From SAR86 cluster bacterium (GTDB lineage Bacteria > Pseudomonadota > Gammaproteobacteria > Magnimaribacterales > D2472), in contig JADHNM010000008.1 of assembly GCA_016779505.1 (NCBI GenBank), forward strand, positions 1 through 24,604: a DNA stretch of 24,604 bases, written 5' to 3'. Position 1 is the stretch's first letter, and every line of letters starts with the position of its first letter. The position numbers and the translations under genes were made by a program. The notes beneath the pieces are model-generated. The model worked only from the letters and a program-made list of their open reading frames with translations, ran no database searches and had not been told where the DNA came from. Of the stretch, positions 7,434 to 15,513 are shown one piece after another.

Positions 7434-8036
7434 TTGAATACTCGTTCTTTGTATTTTTACATCATTTTAATTGCCGTATTACTAAGTTTTGTGACAAATT
7501 TTGGTTTTAGTAGTTTATTAGAGCCGTTTCTTTTCCTGAAAAATAATGGATCTTCTTTTTATCCATCATTTGAAAATACTTTTCTTGTCTCCATGGAATG
7601 GTGGAGACTCATCACTCCAACTTTTCTGCATTTTTCACTTACTCACCTAATATTTAATTGCTTGTGGATATACATCCTTGGTTCAAAAATTGAAATCGTT
7701 GATGGCAAAGGAATATTTTTAACCTTATTCTTGTTTGTTGGTCTTTCAAGCAATCTTGGCCAATATTTTTTGACTGGAGATTATCTCTTTGGAGGGTTGA
7801 GTGGTGCTGTATATGGTCTTTTGGGTTACTGTTTTATATTAGATTTGGATAACCGAGGTCAAAGATATGACCTACCAAATGCTTTATATATTTTTATGTT
7901 TATTTGGCTTTTAATCGGCTTCACGGGAGTATTAAAAGTTTTTGGTTTTGGTAATGTTGCTAACATCGCCCATTTAGTTGGTATGATAGCTGGGTTTTTT
8001 CTTGGCATAATAGCTAAATATACTTTGAAGATTTAA
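7434..8036 (+). CDS. Rhomboid family intramembrane serine protease
   Basis: With a TTG start at 7434, three bases after the nadK stop, this is a 200-residue polytopic membrane protein. An in-frame ATG at 7377 would add 19 polar residues and overlap nadK by 55 bases, so I prefer the later start, with moderate certainty. The core rhomboid signs are present: WWRLITPTFLH then SLTHLIFNCLW (loop 1 and second helix), GLSGAVYG with the nucleophile Ser123, and ANIAHLVGMIAG with the catalytic His180. About six hydrophobic segments are visible, the usual bacterial six-helix form. Rhomboids cut transmembrane helices of other proteins; no substrate can be named here. The spacing to nadK and galU suggests cotranscription. 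Confidence 0.9.
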   Translation: MNTRSLYFYIILIAVLLSFVTNFGFSSLLEPFLFLKNNGSSFYPSFENTFLVSMEWWRLITPTFLHFSLTHLIFNCLWIYILGSKIEIVDGKGIFLTLFLFVGLSSNLGQYFLTGDYLFGGLSGAVYGLLGYCFILDLDNRGQRYDLPNALYIFMFIWLLIGFTGVLKVFGFGNVANIAHLVGMIAGFFLGIIAKYTLKI

Positions 8037-8041
8037 CTTGA

Positions 8042-8875
8042 ATGAAAACAATTACTAAAGCAGTATTTCCTGTCGCCGGTCTCGGCACTAGATTTTTGCC
8101 AGCTACCAAAGCTATCCCAAAAGAAATGCTGCCAATAATTGATAAGCCATTAATAGAATATGCTGTTGAAGAAGCAGTAAATGCTGGTATCACTGAGATT
8201 ATTTTTATTACCAGTCATACGAAAAGAGCGATAGAAGATCATTTTGATCAAAACTTTGAACTTGAGGAAAAACTAATACATTCTGGTAAAAAAGATTTTG
8301 TTAAAAAAATCAATAGAGATATTTTTAAGGATATAAAATTTACTTATGTAAGACAAAAAACTCAAAATGGTCTGGGGGATGCTATTTTGCATGCTGAGCA
8401 TTTAATCCAAGAAGAGCCCTTTGCAATTATTCTTGCAGACGATTTGATAATAAATAATCCATCTTGCATAAGCCAATTGATTGAAACTTATAAGGAGCAT
8501 CAATGCTCTGTGATTGGTGTTAATGAAGTGCCAGAAAACGAAATAGAAAAATATGGTGTAATTTCTATCGATAAATCCATTTCGATAAACAATACATTTT
8601 TTTTAAAAGACATTGTTGAAAAACCAAAGACCAATGCGCCATCCAATTTAGCAGTTGTTGGTAGATATGTTCTTTCTAGTAAAATCTTTAAATATTTAAA
8701 TAATCTTGCCCCAAGTGTCGGAGGGGAAGTACAGCTTACGGATGCAATTAAGCTTATGCTTGATGATGAAAAAGTTGTAGGACATATGTATGAGGGCGAA
8801 CATTTTGATTGCGGATCTAGGCATGGCTATGTAAATGCTATTAAGTATCTCGCCAAAGACATGTTCAATGAGTAA
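8042..8875 (+). CDS. galU: UTP--glucose-1-phosphate uridylyltransferase
   Basis: A 277-residue GalU. The N-terminal nucleotidyltransferase signature GLGTRFLPATKAIPKEMLP occupies residues 13-31, followed by DKPLIEYAVEEA. An IILADDLI metal-site block and the VGGEVQLTDAI and HFDCGSRHGYVNAI segments all match the bacterial GalU family. It makes UDP-glucose from UTP and glucose-1-phosphate, feeding envelope polysaccharide and lipopolysaccharide sugar synthesis in the cytoplasm. The gene begins 5 bases after the rhomboid stop and has no obvious Shine-Dalgarno, consistent with reading through within an operon. Length is slightly shorter than E. coli GalU (302) but typical of related enzymes. GalF and RfbA/RmlA are the closest alternatives; the KEMLP and VGGEVQLTDAI motifs favour GalU. 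Confidence 0.95.
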   Translation: MKTITKAVFPVAGLGTRFLPATKAIPKEMLPIIDKPLIEYAVEEAVNAGITEIIFITSHTKRAIEDHFDQNFELEEKLIHSGKKDFVKKINRDIFKDIKFTYVRQKTQNGLGDAILHAEHLIQEEPFAIILADDLIINNPSCISQLIETYKEHQCSVIGVNEVPENEIEKYGVISIDKSISINNTFFLKDIVEKPKTNAPSNLAVVGRYVLSSKIFKYLNNLAPSVGGEVQLTDAIKLMLDDEKVVGHMYEGEHFDCGSRHGYVNAIKYLAKDMFNE

Positions 8876-8896
8876 CGTGCATACAGAAACTTTTAA

Positions 8897-9883
8897 ATGA
8901 AATTGGCATTATTGCTTTTAAGATTACTGCCTCCTGAAATATCTCACTTAGTAGCATTAAATGCTCTAAACTTTTTATATAAACTGAATCTTATTGGTCT
9001 GTTTTTTCCATATACAGATTCCTCCGAATCAATTGAATTTAAAGGTTTAACCTTTAGAAATAGGCTGGGGATTGCGGCAGGGCTTGATAAAAATGGAGAC
9101 TTCATAGACTCTTTGGGCGCATTAGGTTTTGGTTTTATTGAAATAGGAACAATTACTCCCTTGGCTCAACCAGGAAATCCAAAACCGAGAATATTTCGTT
9201 TTCCTAGTCAAGGAGCAATTGTCAATAGGCTGGGATTCAATAATAAAGGAGTTGATTATTTGGTTGAAAAAGTAAAGCTGAGAACTTTTGAAGGCGTTCT
9301 AGGCATTAACATTGGTGCGAATAAGACATCAGAAGGCCAAAAAAGAATTGATGATTATGTTGAATGCTTTACTAAGGTCTGTCCATTTGCAGATTATATT
9401 GCAATTAATATTTCTTCACCCAATACTCCTAACTTAAGATCATTTCATCTAGAAGAAAATTTTTTACCATTATTTGAAGCCTTGAGCCTGGCTCGTAAAA
9501 AGATGCAATACGCCAACCCAATATTAATCAAACTCTCTCCTGATGAAGATGAAAAAATTATCTCTGTAATTTTATCTGCAATTCAAAGATTTGAATTTGA
9601 CGGAGTTATCACCTCTAACACCACAGTTAAAAAAGAGGGATTGAAGCAATCTACAGGTAATAATCTCATTGGAGGATTATCAGGTAAACCCCTATTTACG
9701 AAATCTAATGATCTTTTAAAAATAGCCCATTCACATGACCCATGCTTATTTAAAATCGGTGTAGGCGGCGTAGATAATAAAGAGAGCTTTAATTCAAAAT
9801 TAGACTTAGGAGCTTCCTTGGTGCAAATCTACACCAGCTTTATTTATCAAGGTCCCCAGATTGTAAAGAAATTGCTGGGATAA
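8897..9883 (+). CDS. pyrD: Dihydroorotate dehydrogenase (quinone), class 2
   Basis: A 328-residue class 2 dihydroorotate dehydrogenase, the membrane-associated enzyme that oxidises dihydroorotate to orotate with electrons to ubiquinone (fourth step of pyrimidine synthesis). The N-terminal amphipathic helices (1-40) that form the quinone tunnel are present, which separates it from the soluble class 1. Key blocks are GLDKNGDFIDSLGALGFGF (62-80), IGTITPLAQPGNPKPR, NRLGFNN, and NISSPNTPNLR (171-181) with catalytic Ser174. The C-terminal half carries SNTTVKKEG and GVGGVDN for FMN phosphate binding. It follows galU by 21 bases and has no strong Shine-Dalgarno. Length and motifs are normal. Confidence 0.96.
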   Translation: MKLALLLLRLLPPEISHLVALNALNFLYKLNLIGLFFPYTDSSESIEFKGLTFRNRLGIAAGLDKNGDFIDSLGALGFGFIEIGTITPLAQPGNPKPRIFRFPSQGAIVNRLGFNNKGVDYLVEKVKLRTFEGVLGINIGANKTSEGQKRIDDYVECFTKVCPFADYIAINISSPNTPNLRSFHLEENFLPLFEALSLARKKMQYANPILIKLSPDEDEKIISVILSAIQRFEFDGVITSNTTVKKEGLKQSTGNNLIGGLSGKPLFTKSNDLLKIAHSHDPCLFKIGVGGVDNKESFNSKLDLGASLVQIYTSFIYQGPQIVKKLLG

Positions 9884-9891
9884 GATTTTTC

Positions 9892-10326
9892 ATGGAATCC
9901 TTAATTATTATATTTGTTATTCTTTTTTTGGTTGGAGCAATTAGTTTTTTGAAACCATCAAAAAAAATGAAAGCCGTCAGTCTTTTGAGAATGAATGCCG
10001 CAAAAGAAGGCTTTAAAATTGGATCAACTAATGAGCTACGAAAAAAATTTAAAAATTGGAATCCTCAAGTTGCCATATATCAAATTAAAAATTTATCAGA
10101 ATATAAAAATTTGCATTATATAAAGCGAGAAAATAATCTTGAGCTGTATGATCCAATTTCAGTAAAATACGAAAAAAACTTTGAAATAATTGAAGAAAAA
10201 ATATCTCAATTACCATCCTCTATACTTGAAATTATTTTTTATCAGTCCAATATAGCAATCGTCTGGAATGAAATGCTTGGTATTGAAGAGCTTCTAAGAA
10301 TCAAGGAAGCTATATTGAAAATATGA
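9892..10326 (+). CDS. Unknown protein with one N-terminal membrane helix
   Basis: A 144-residue protein that I do not recognise by function. It opens with a hydrophobic stretch (about 4-20, SLIIIFVILFLVGAISFL) followed by a positive patch (KPSKKMKA), which predicts a single membrane anchor with the rest in the cytoplasm. The next part, LRMNAAKEGFKIG, resembles a pattern I recall from uncharacterised membrane-anchored proteins of pseudomonads encoded near topA. The remainder is a basic, mixed alpha/beta soluble region with no cysteine and no catalytic motif that I can see. It lies 8 bases after pyrD and 25 bases before topA, so it is probably cotranscribed with pyrD. Its length and codon use look like its neighbours, and I judge it a real gene. 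Confidence 0.75.
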   Translation: MESLIIIFVILFLVGAISFLKPSKKMKAVSLLRMNAAKEGFKIGSTNELRKKFKNWNPQVAIYQIKNLSEYKNLHYIKRENNLELYDPISVKYEKNFEIIEEKISQLPSSILEIIFYQSNIAIVWNEMLGIEELLRIKEAILKI

Positions 10327-10351
10327 ACTTTTAAAATTATTTAATCCATTT

Positions 10352-12979
10352 ATGTCAAAAACTCTTGTTATAGTCGAATCGCCAGCTAAAGCTAAGACTA
10401 TTTCTAAATATTTAGGATCAGACTACATAGTTAAATCCAGTGTTGGCCATATCAGAGACCTTCCCAAGGGGAAGTCTAAAAAACCATCTCAGAGGAACAC
10501 CATTCCTAAAGATCTTCCAGAAGATGAAAAAAGAAGATTAAAAAAGATCAATGAGCGTAAGCGACTCATTAGAAGAATGGGAGTCGATCCTGATAATGGA
10601 TGGGCTGCAAATTATGAAATCATTCCTGAAAAAGAAAAAGTTATAAAAGAATTAAAAACAGCTGCAAAATCTGTAGAATCAATTTTTCTTGCAACTGACC
10701 TTGATAGAGAAGGTGAGGCAATAGCTTGGCATCTTAAAGAGGCCCTGGGCGCAGACAAATTTAATTATTCCAGAGTTAGATTTAATCAAATTACCAAAGA
10801 CGCAATTTTAGAATCTTTTCAAGATCCCAAAGAGATAGATGAAAGTCTTGTGGAGGCTCAGCAAGCAAGAAGATTTCTTGATAGGGTTGTTGGCTTTGAA
10901 TTGTCCCCGCTTTTATGGACAAAAATCGCCCGTAATTTATCAGCTGGAAGAGTTCAATCTGTAGCATTAAGGCTATTGGTGGAAAGAGAGCATAGCATTC
11001 AAAAGTTTAAGCCAGATGAGTTTTGGGAGATTTCATTTAATGCAGAGAATGATAAAAATGCTGCCATTGAATTTAATCTCAATAGAAGAAAATCTGATCC
11101 ATTGTTGCAAGCCACGGAGGCTAAAAAAATTGAGGAGCTTATTAAATCTTCAGATTTGCTTGTAAGCGAGGTCACTCAAAAGCCAGTTAAATCAAAACCG
11201 AAACCCCCATTTATTACATCTACATTGCAACAAGCAGCAAGCACAAGACTAGGGTTCAATGTAAAAAGAACCATGAGAACAGCGCAAAAGCTTTATGAAA
11301 ATGGCCTTATCACATACATGCGAACTGATGCACCTGCTTTATCACCCGAATCAATTGCAGATGCAAGAATGTATATTCAAACCAACCTTGGGGACAAGTA
11401 CATGACAAATGCTCCAAGAATATATTCCTCCAGCGAAAATGCCCAAGAAGCTCATGAGGCAATAAGACCTACGAATGCATCAACCAAATCTGAGGGTTTA
11501 ATCTCTTCCTCGGATGAAGAAAAAAGATTGTATGAATTAATTTGGCAACAATTTATTGGATCACAGTTACCAGATGCAGAATATTTGGCAACTAATGCAA
11601 AAATTCAATTGGAAGAATATATTTTTTCGGCAACCGGAAGAGAAGTTATTTTTGATGGCTTTACAAGAATTGTTAAGACAAAATCTGATGATCAAGATGC
11701 CAATATTTTACCTCCCCTTGAAGTCAATCAAACATTAACTCTAAAAGACCTAGAAAATAAACAAAAGTACACCAAGCCCCCAGCAAGGTTTTCGGAAGCT
11801 GCATTAGTAAAAGAATTGGAAAAGAGGGGAATTGGAAGGCCTTCAACATATGCGAATATTATTTCTACGATACAAGATCGTGGTTACGTTGAAATTCAAA
11901 ATAGAAGATTCTTTGTTAAAAAAATAGGGATGATTGTGACAGACAGGTTGGTCAGCAGCTTTGATGACATAATGGATTATAGCTTTACTGCTAATTTTGA
12001 AAATGAATTAGATAGAATTGCAAATGGTGAATTAAATTGGAAAGAAGTTTTGAATTCATATTATTCAGCTTTTCAAGACGACCTTATATCTGCAATGGAC
12101 GAAGATAATGGAATGGTGCCTAACCTTCCCACGAAGACAAATATCAATTGTCCAGAATGTAAAAAAAATAATCTAACTATAAGGAATGCTAGTAATGGAG
12201 TTTTTCTTGGATGTGCCGGTTATAGCCTGCCAGGTGATGATCAATGCAAAAAAACCTTGAACCTCATTTCAGGCGATGAAGCAGTTAGCGTTGATGATCA
12301 AGAGGAAGCAGAGCATTTGGTTGCAAAACGCCGTTGTCCTAAATGTGATATGAGCATGGACAATTATCTTTTGGATGAAAATCATAAATTGCATGTTTGT
12401 TCAAATAATCCTGATTGTGATGGGTTTGAAGTGGAAGAGGGCACATTTAAAATTAAAGGATACGATGGCCCAACACTTTCTTGTCATAAGTGCGGATCTG
12501 AGATGCAACTTAAAACAGGTAGATTTGGTAAATATTTTGGCTGCATGAATGATAATTGCGGTGCAACCAGAGCCTTGCAAAGAAATGGAGAGCCTAAACC
12601 TATAGTTATGGAGCCAATTACCACAGATATTCCTTGCATGAAGTTCGAAGACAATTATTTACTGAGAGATAGCATGAAGGGGTTGTTTTTAGCAGCTAGC
12701 AAATATCCGAAGAACAGAGAAACACGCGCACCATCTGTTGAAGAGTTTAATAAAGTAGTTACCGAAGAAACATTGCTTGATGCCTGCAAATATCTTGAAG
12801 ATCAAGGCAAGCATACTCATCTCTTAAATGCTCCCAAACATGATATTGATGGAAATCCTTATATTATTAGATATAACAAAGTTGAGGACACGCATTATCT
12901 TGCCTCCGAAAAAGATGGTAAAAAAACTGGAAATACTGCTTCCCATAATGGAGATAAGTGGGTTGAAGTTTCCAAGTAA
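10352..12979 (+). CDS. topA: DNA topoisomerase I
   Basis: A full-length type IA topoisomerase (875 residues; E. coli 865) that relaxes negative supercoils. The TOPRIM domain shows VIVESPAKAKTI (6-17, with E9) and TDLDREGEA (115-123, with D116, D118, E120). The gammaproteobacterial charged insertion with RRMGVDP (74-80) is present. The catalytic tyrosine is Y322 in ITYMRTDA; E. coli has Ser after RTD, here Ala. EKRGIGRPSTYA marks the central domain. The C-terminal region has three zinc-finger-like clusters: CPEC...C...C near 605-635, CPKC...C...C near 662-690, and CHKCG...CMNDNC near 711-735. A further zinc-ribbon-like domain follows with the cysteine ligands mostly lost. The gene is preceded by TAAAAT (10332-10337), a possible -10 box. 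Confidence 0.97.
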   Translation: MSKTLVIVESPAKAKTISKYLGSDYIVKSSVGHIRDLPKGKSKKPSQRNTIPKDLPEDEKRRLKKINERKRLIRRMGVDPDNGWAANYEIIPEKEKVIKELKTAAKSVESIFLATDLDREGEAIAWHLKEALGADKFNYSRVRFNQITKDAILESFQDPKEIDESLVEAQQARRFLDRVVGFELSPLLWTKIARNLSAGRVQSVALRLLVEREHSIQKFKPDEFWEISFNAENDKNAAIEFNLNRRKSDPLLQATEAKKIEELIKSSDLLVSEVTQKPVKSKPKPPFITSTLQQAASTRLGFNVKRTMRTAQKLYENGLITYMRTDAPALSPESIADARMYIQTNLGDKYMTNAPRIYSSSENAQEAHEAIRPTNASTKSEGLISSSDEEKRLYELIWQQFIGSQLPDAEYLATNAKIQLEEYIFSATGREVIFDGFTRIVKTKSDDQDANILPPLEVNQTLTLKDLENKQKYTKPPARFSEAALVKELEKRGIGRPSTYANIISTIQDRGYVEIQNRRFFVKKIGMIVTDRLVSSFDDIMDYSFTANFENELDRIANGELNWKEVLNSYYSAFQDDLISAMDEDNGMVPNLPTKTNINCPECKKNNLTIRNASNGVFLGCAGYSLPGDDQCKKTLNLISGDEAVSVDDQEEAEHLVAKRRCPKCDMSMDNYLLDENHKLHVCSNNPDCDGFEVEEGTFKIKGYDGPTLSCHKCGSEMQLKTGRFGKYFGCMNDNCGATRALQRNGEPKPIVMEPITTDIPCMKFEDNYLLRDSMKGLFLAASKYPKNRETRAPSVEEFNKVVTEETLLDACKYLEDQGKHTHLLNAPKHDIDGNPYIIRYNKVEDTHYLASEKDGKKTGNTASHNGDKWVEVSK

Positions 12980-13071
12980 TTTTTCCTTGATTAATCTTAA
13001 TTAGTTCCCATATAAATAATGAACCCTTTCATTTATTACATGAAGGATGTTAAAGTTTAAGAATAAAAAAT

Positions 13072-13329
13072 ATGTCTAATTATCTAGAACTAACTCAACT
13101 TCCTGACGGCACCATCGTCCTTAGAAGATCCGATGATCATGAAAATCCGATAGTTAAAATTGAGTTCTCAGGTGAATCCAAGGAATTTTTAAATGGAACT
13201 GAACTTACTGTTGCCAAAGAAATGATTCGAGCTGGCATAGAAAGTGTTAGTGGCAATTCAATTGATTTTGATGATTTTTTTGATAGTGAGAAAAATAGCC
13301 TGAGAAAAAAACCAGTAGTTCTTCATTAG
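13072..13329 (+). CDS. Small acidic protein of unknown function between topA and lexA
   Basis: An 85-residue protein with no assigned function. It reads as a compact, soluble, acidic protein: a beta-rich first half (LPDGTIVLRRSDDHENPIVK, then KIEFSG), a helix-like middle (TVAKEMIRAGIESV) and an acidic end (IDFDDFFDSEK) followed by a basic KKPVVLH tail. It has no cysteine, signal or membrane segment. I recall similar short proteins in other gammaproteobacteria, but cannot name a family. It lies 92 bases downstream of topA and its stop codon interlocks with the convergent lexA stop. The Pseudomonas topA-to-lexA interval also carries small unknown genes, so its placement may be conserved. It probably has its own promoter (TATAAA at 13011-13016). 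Confidence 0.75.
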   Translation: MSNYLELTQLPDGTIVLRRSDDHENPIVKIEFSGESKEFLNGTELTVAKEMIRAGIESVSGNSIDFDDFFDSEKNSLRKKPVVLH

Positions 13330-13943
13330 TGAGTTCTAATTAGGCCCACGCTCTTGCCCTCAACAAATGCTTCTTGTTCCCTTAGATCTACTTTAATTGT
13401 TGAGAAATCTTTATTTGCTGGAATTAACTCAAGATTGTGATCAGCTTTTTTGAAATATTTTAAAGTTACTTCATCTTCTAGCCTCACCACAACTAGATCA
13501 CCATTTTTGACATCAGTTGTTTTTTTAATTGCCACCAAATCATCTTCATGAATGCCAGCTTCAATCATGCTCAGGCCCTTAACTTTCAAAAAATAGTCAA
13601 AAGTATCGGAAAACATATTTGGATCGCATGGAATTCTTTTTTCTATATTTTCCTCAGCAAGCGTAGGAGAGCCTGCAGCAACCAATCCAATAACGGGCAT
13701 TTGATCTCCAATTTGTTCAAAAGATTGTTGGCTTTTCACAATAGAGATACCTCTTGAAGATCCACTTTGAATTGAGATGTAGCCTTTCTTTTCAAGGGCT
13801 CTTAGATGCATTTCAGCCGCATTAGGCGATTTAAAGCCTAACTCTTTACATATTTCAGCTCGAGTTGGTGGAAAACCAGTTTTATTAAGATAAACTTCAA
13901 CACAAGCTAAAACTTTTGATTGTTGTTTTGTTAATTCTTTCAT
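13326..13943 (-). CDS. lexA: LexA repressor (SOS regulator, self-cleaving)
   Basis: A 205-residue LexA. The N-terminal winged helix (1-65) includes FPPTRAEICKELGFKSPNAAEMHLRALEKKG. The cleavage site is A90-G91 in VAAGSP, and the catalytic dyad is S125 (KGLSMIEAGI) and K162 (VTLKYFKK); all three are shifted by exactly six from the E. coli positions 84/85, 119 and 156, so the protease domain is colinear. RecA filaments stimulate self-cleavage and so derepress DNA-damage genes. An SOS box lies immediately upstream, consistent with autorepression. The ATG sits 7 bases after a TATAAT (minus strand, 13956-13951), suggesting an almost leaderless mRNA. The stop interlocks with the small gene downstream of topA. 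Nothing looks degenerate. Confidence 0.97.
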   Translation of the reverse strand: MKELTKQQSKVLACVEVYLNKTGFPPTRAEICKELGFKSPNAAEMHLRALEKKGYISIQSGSSRGISIVKSQQSFEQIGDQMPVIGLVAAGSPTLAEENIEKRIPCDPNMFSDTFDYFLKVKGLSMIEAGIHEDDLVAIKKTTDVKNGDLVVVRLEDEVTLKYFKKADHNLELIPANKDFSTIKVDLREQEAFVEGKSVGLIRTH

Positions 13944-13950
13944 ATTATTT

Positions 13951-13956
13951 ATTATA
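13951..13956 (-). promoter_or_regulatory. -10 box of lexA (leaderless type)
   Basis: On the minus strand a perfect TATAAT runs from 13956 to 13951, abutting the SOS box and ending 7 bases before the lexA ATG (13943). A typical start of transcription would fall at 13944, leaving a 1-base leader. No convincing -35 was found at 16-18 bases. Confidence 0.5.
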
Positions 13957-13972
13957 CTGTATATTTTTACAG
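13957..13972. promoter_or_regulatory. SOS box (LexA operator)
   Basis: CTGTATATTTTTACAG matches the proteobacterial LexA consensus CTG-N10-CAG with an AT-rich centre. It lies directly upstream of the lexA -10 box and 40 bases before the divergent 5'-nucleotidase ATG, so bound LexA should block lexA and could also affect the other direction. Confidence 0.9.
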
Positions 13973-14012
13973 TATATAAATTTTAATATATAACTGCAAC
14001 CCTCTGAAAAAT

Positions 14013-14906
14013 ATGAACTCAAAATTAGTAATTGGAATTTCATCGAGAGCACTTTTTGACTTAAGTCAAAGTCATCAGATTTTTGAAAAAAATGGCATTG
14101 AGGCCTATCGCGATCATCAAATTCAAAATGAGAATGAAATTCTTGATCCAGGTGAGGCTTTTAATCTCGTGACTAAAATTCTGAAAATTAATGAGCTTTA
14201 TGAGACAGCAGATAGGATTGAAGTAATTCTGTTATCAAGAAATACAGCCGATACTGGCCTTAGAGTATTTAATTCAATTGAAGCTCATAAACTAAATATA
14301 ACTCGTGCGGTTTTTTGTGGTGGAGAGAGTCCATATAAATATGTAAAGGCATTTGGAGTAGATTTATTTTTGTCTAGTAGCAAAGATGACGTCAAGATGG
14401 CCATTGAAAATAATGTTCCGTCTGCAAGAATTATTCCCTCAAAAACAAAGAAAAAAGTTAAAGGCGGTGATCTCCTTAAGATAGCTTTTGATGGAGATTC
14501 AGTTATTTTTTCTGATGAATCTGAGAAAGTTTTTGAAGAAGAGGGTCTTAAAGCGTTCTTAGATAACGAGCGTAAGAAAAAATCAATGCTAAAGGCTGGG
14601 CCATTCAAGTCATTTTTAGTCGAGCTGAATAAACTTCAATCCGAACTAGATTCCGGAGCTAACCCAATTAGAACAGCGCTTGTCACTGCAAGATCAGCTC
14701 CATCTCACAAACGAGTCATTAAGACGCTTAGGAAATGGGGAGTTAGGATTGATGAGTCTCTTTTTTTAGGAGGCATGAATAAGTCAGAATTTTTAAAATC
14801 ATTTGAAGCAGATATCTTCTTTGATGATCAGCAACAAAATATTACAGATGCATCTGCCAAAGTTACTTCAGCTCATGTACCATTCGGCATTAAAAATAAA
14901 AATTAA
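14013..14906 (+). CDS. 5'-nucleotidase (cytosolic cN-I-like family)
   Basis: A 297-residue protein resembling the cytosolic 5'-nucleotidase family (Pfam 5_nucleotid, cN-I type), found in animals and in many proteobacteria. Visible signatures: LVIGISSRALFDL at the start, IAFDGDSVIFSDE (157-169) with the DGD acidic pair D160/D162, GPFKSFL, TALVTARSAPSH (about 225-236) and ADIFFDDQ near the end, which together make a HAD-like active site. The enzyme should remove phosphate from nucleoside monophosphates (AMP, IMP or dNMPs) in the cytoplasm. It is divergent from lexA across a 69-base region that contains the SOS box; possible -10 sequences are TATAAA (13975-13980) and TATAAC (13989-13994). A thrH and a queH gene follow closely, so all three may share a transcript and possibly LexA control. 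Confidence 0.85.
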   Translation: MNSKLVIGISSRALFDLSQSHQIFEKNGIEAYRDHQIQNENEILDPGEAFNLVTKILKINELYETADRIEVILLSRNTADTGLRVFNSIEAHKLNITRAVFCGGESPYKYVKAFGVDLFLSSSKDDVKMAIENNVPSARIIPSKTKKKVKGGDLLKIAFDGDSVIFSDESEKVFEEEGLKAFLDNERKKKSMLKAGPFKSFLVELNKLQSELDSGANPIRTALVTARSAPSHKRVIKTLRKWGVRIDESLFLGGMNKSEFLKSFEADIFFDDQQQNITDASAKVTSAHVPFGIKNKN

Positions 14907-14908
14907 TC

Positions 14909-15508
14909 ATGGATATAGTTTGTTTTGACATGGAAGGCACCCTCACTCCTGAGATATGGGAACAGGTTGCTATAGATTCGGGCATCTCTGAGTTAAGCAA
15001 AACTACTAGAGACATACCATCATACTCAGATCTCATGGACTACAGAATTGAAATCATGAATCAGCACAATCTAAAGCTTGCTGACATAATCAATGCAACA
15101 AAGAAATTAGATTTACTTGATGGAGCTCTAGATTTCTTGAATCAGGTAAGGCAAGAATTTCAAGTGGTTATTTTGTCTGATACTTTTCATGAGATTGCAT
15201 ATCCATTAATGGAAAAGCTTGGTTATCCTCTTCTGCTTTGTCACACCCTTGATGTAGATGCTGAGGATAATATTCTTGGCTATAAATTAAGAGATCTACA
15301 GGCAAAAAAACAAGCCATCTTAGGATTTCAATCCATGGGTTACAGGTGCTTGGCTGCTGGAGATTCATTTAATGATTTGCAGATGTTTGAAGTTGCAGAC
15401 CAGGGCTTCTTTATCAATGCGCCAGAGGCTATTGCTAATTCAATGCCTGACATACCTTCTTTTAATACATATCATGATCTATTAGACGCTTTAAAGAAAT
15501 TTGATTAA
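14909..15508 (+). CDS. thrH: ThrH: phosphoserine phosphatase / homoserine phosphotransferase
   Basis: A 199-residue HAD-family enzyme aligning along its length with Pseudomonas aeruginosa ThrH. Motif I reads DMEGT (7-11); ThrH likewise has Asp-Leu-Glu here rather than the DxD of SerB. TTRDIPSYSDLM (32-43) is almost identical to the ThrH stretch. Motif II is VILSDTF (87-93), and motifs III/IV are K133/K134 and GDSFNDLQMF (151-160). ThrH dephosphorylates phosphoserine and can transfer the phosphate to homoserine, linking serine and threonine synthesis. It starts 2 bases after the 5'-nucleotidase stop without a clear Shine-Dalgarno, and queH follows 5 bases later. A plain SerB is less likely because the long SerB N-terminal domain is absent. 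Confidence 0.93.
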   Translation: MDIVCFDMEGTLTPEIWEQVAIDSGISELSKTTRDIPSYSDLMDYRIEIMNQHNLKLADIINATKKLDLLDGALDFLNQVRQEFQVVILSDTFHEIAYPLMEKLGYPLLLCHTLDVDAEDNILGYKLRDLQAKKQAILGFQSMGYRCLAAGDSFNDLQMFEVADQGFFINAPEAIANSMPDIPSFNTYHDLLDALKKFD

Positions 15509-15513
15509 CAATT

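Noticed and set aside
13018..13033. AATGAA-CCCT-TTCATT hairpin between topA and the small unknown gene
   Set aside because: Only six AT-rich pairs with no T tract; expected by chance in such DNA. I see nothing else firm in this 92-base gap except a TATAAA at 13011.
14285..14608. 107-residue minus-strand frame opposite the 5'-nucleotidase
   Set aside because: Shadow of a conserved gene, with no promoter or start signal.
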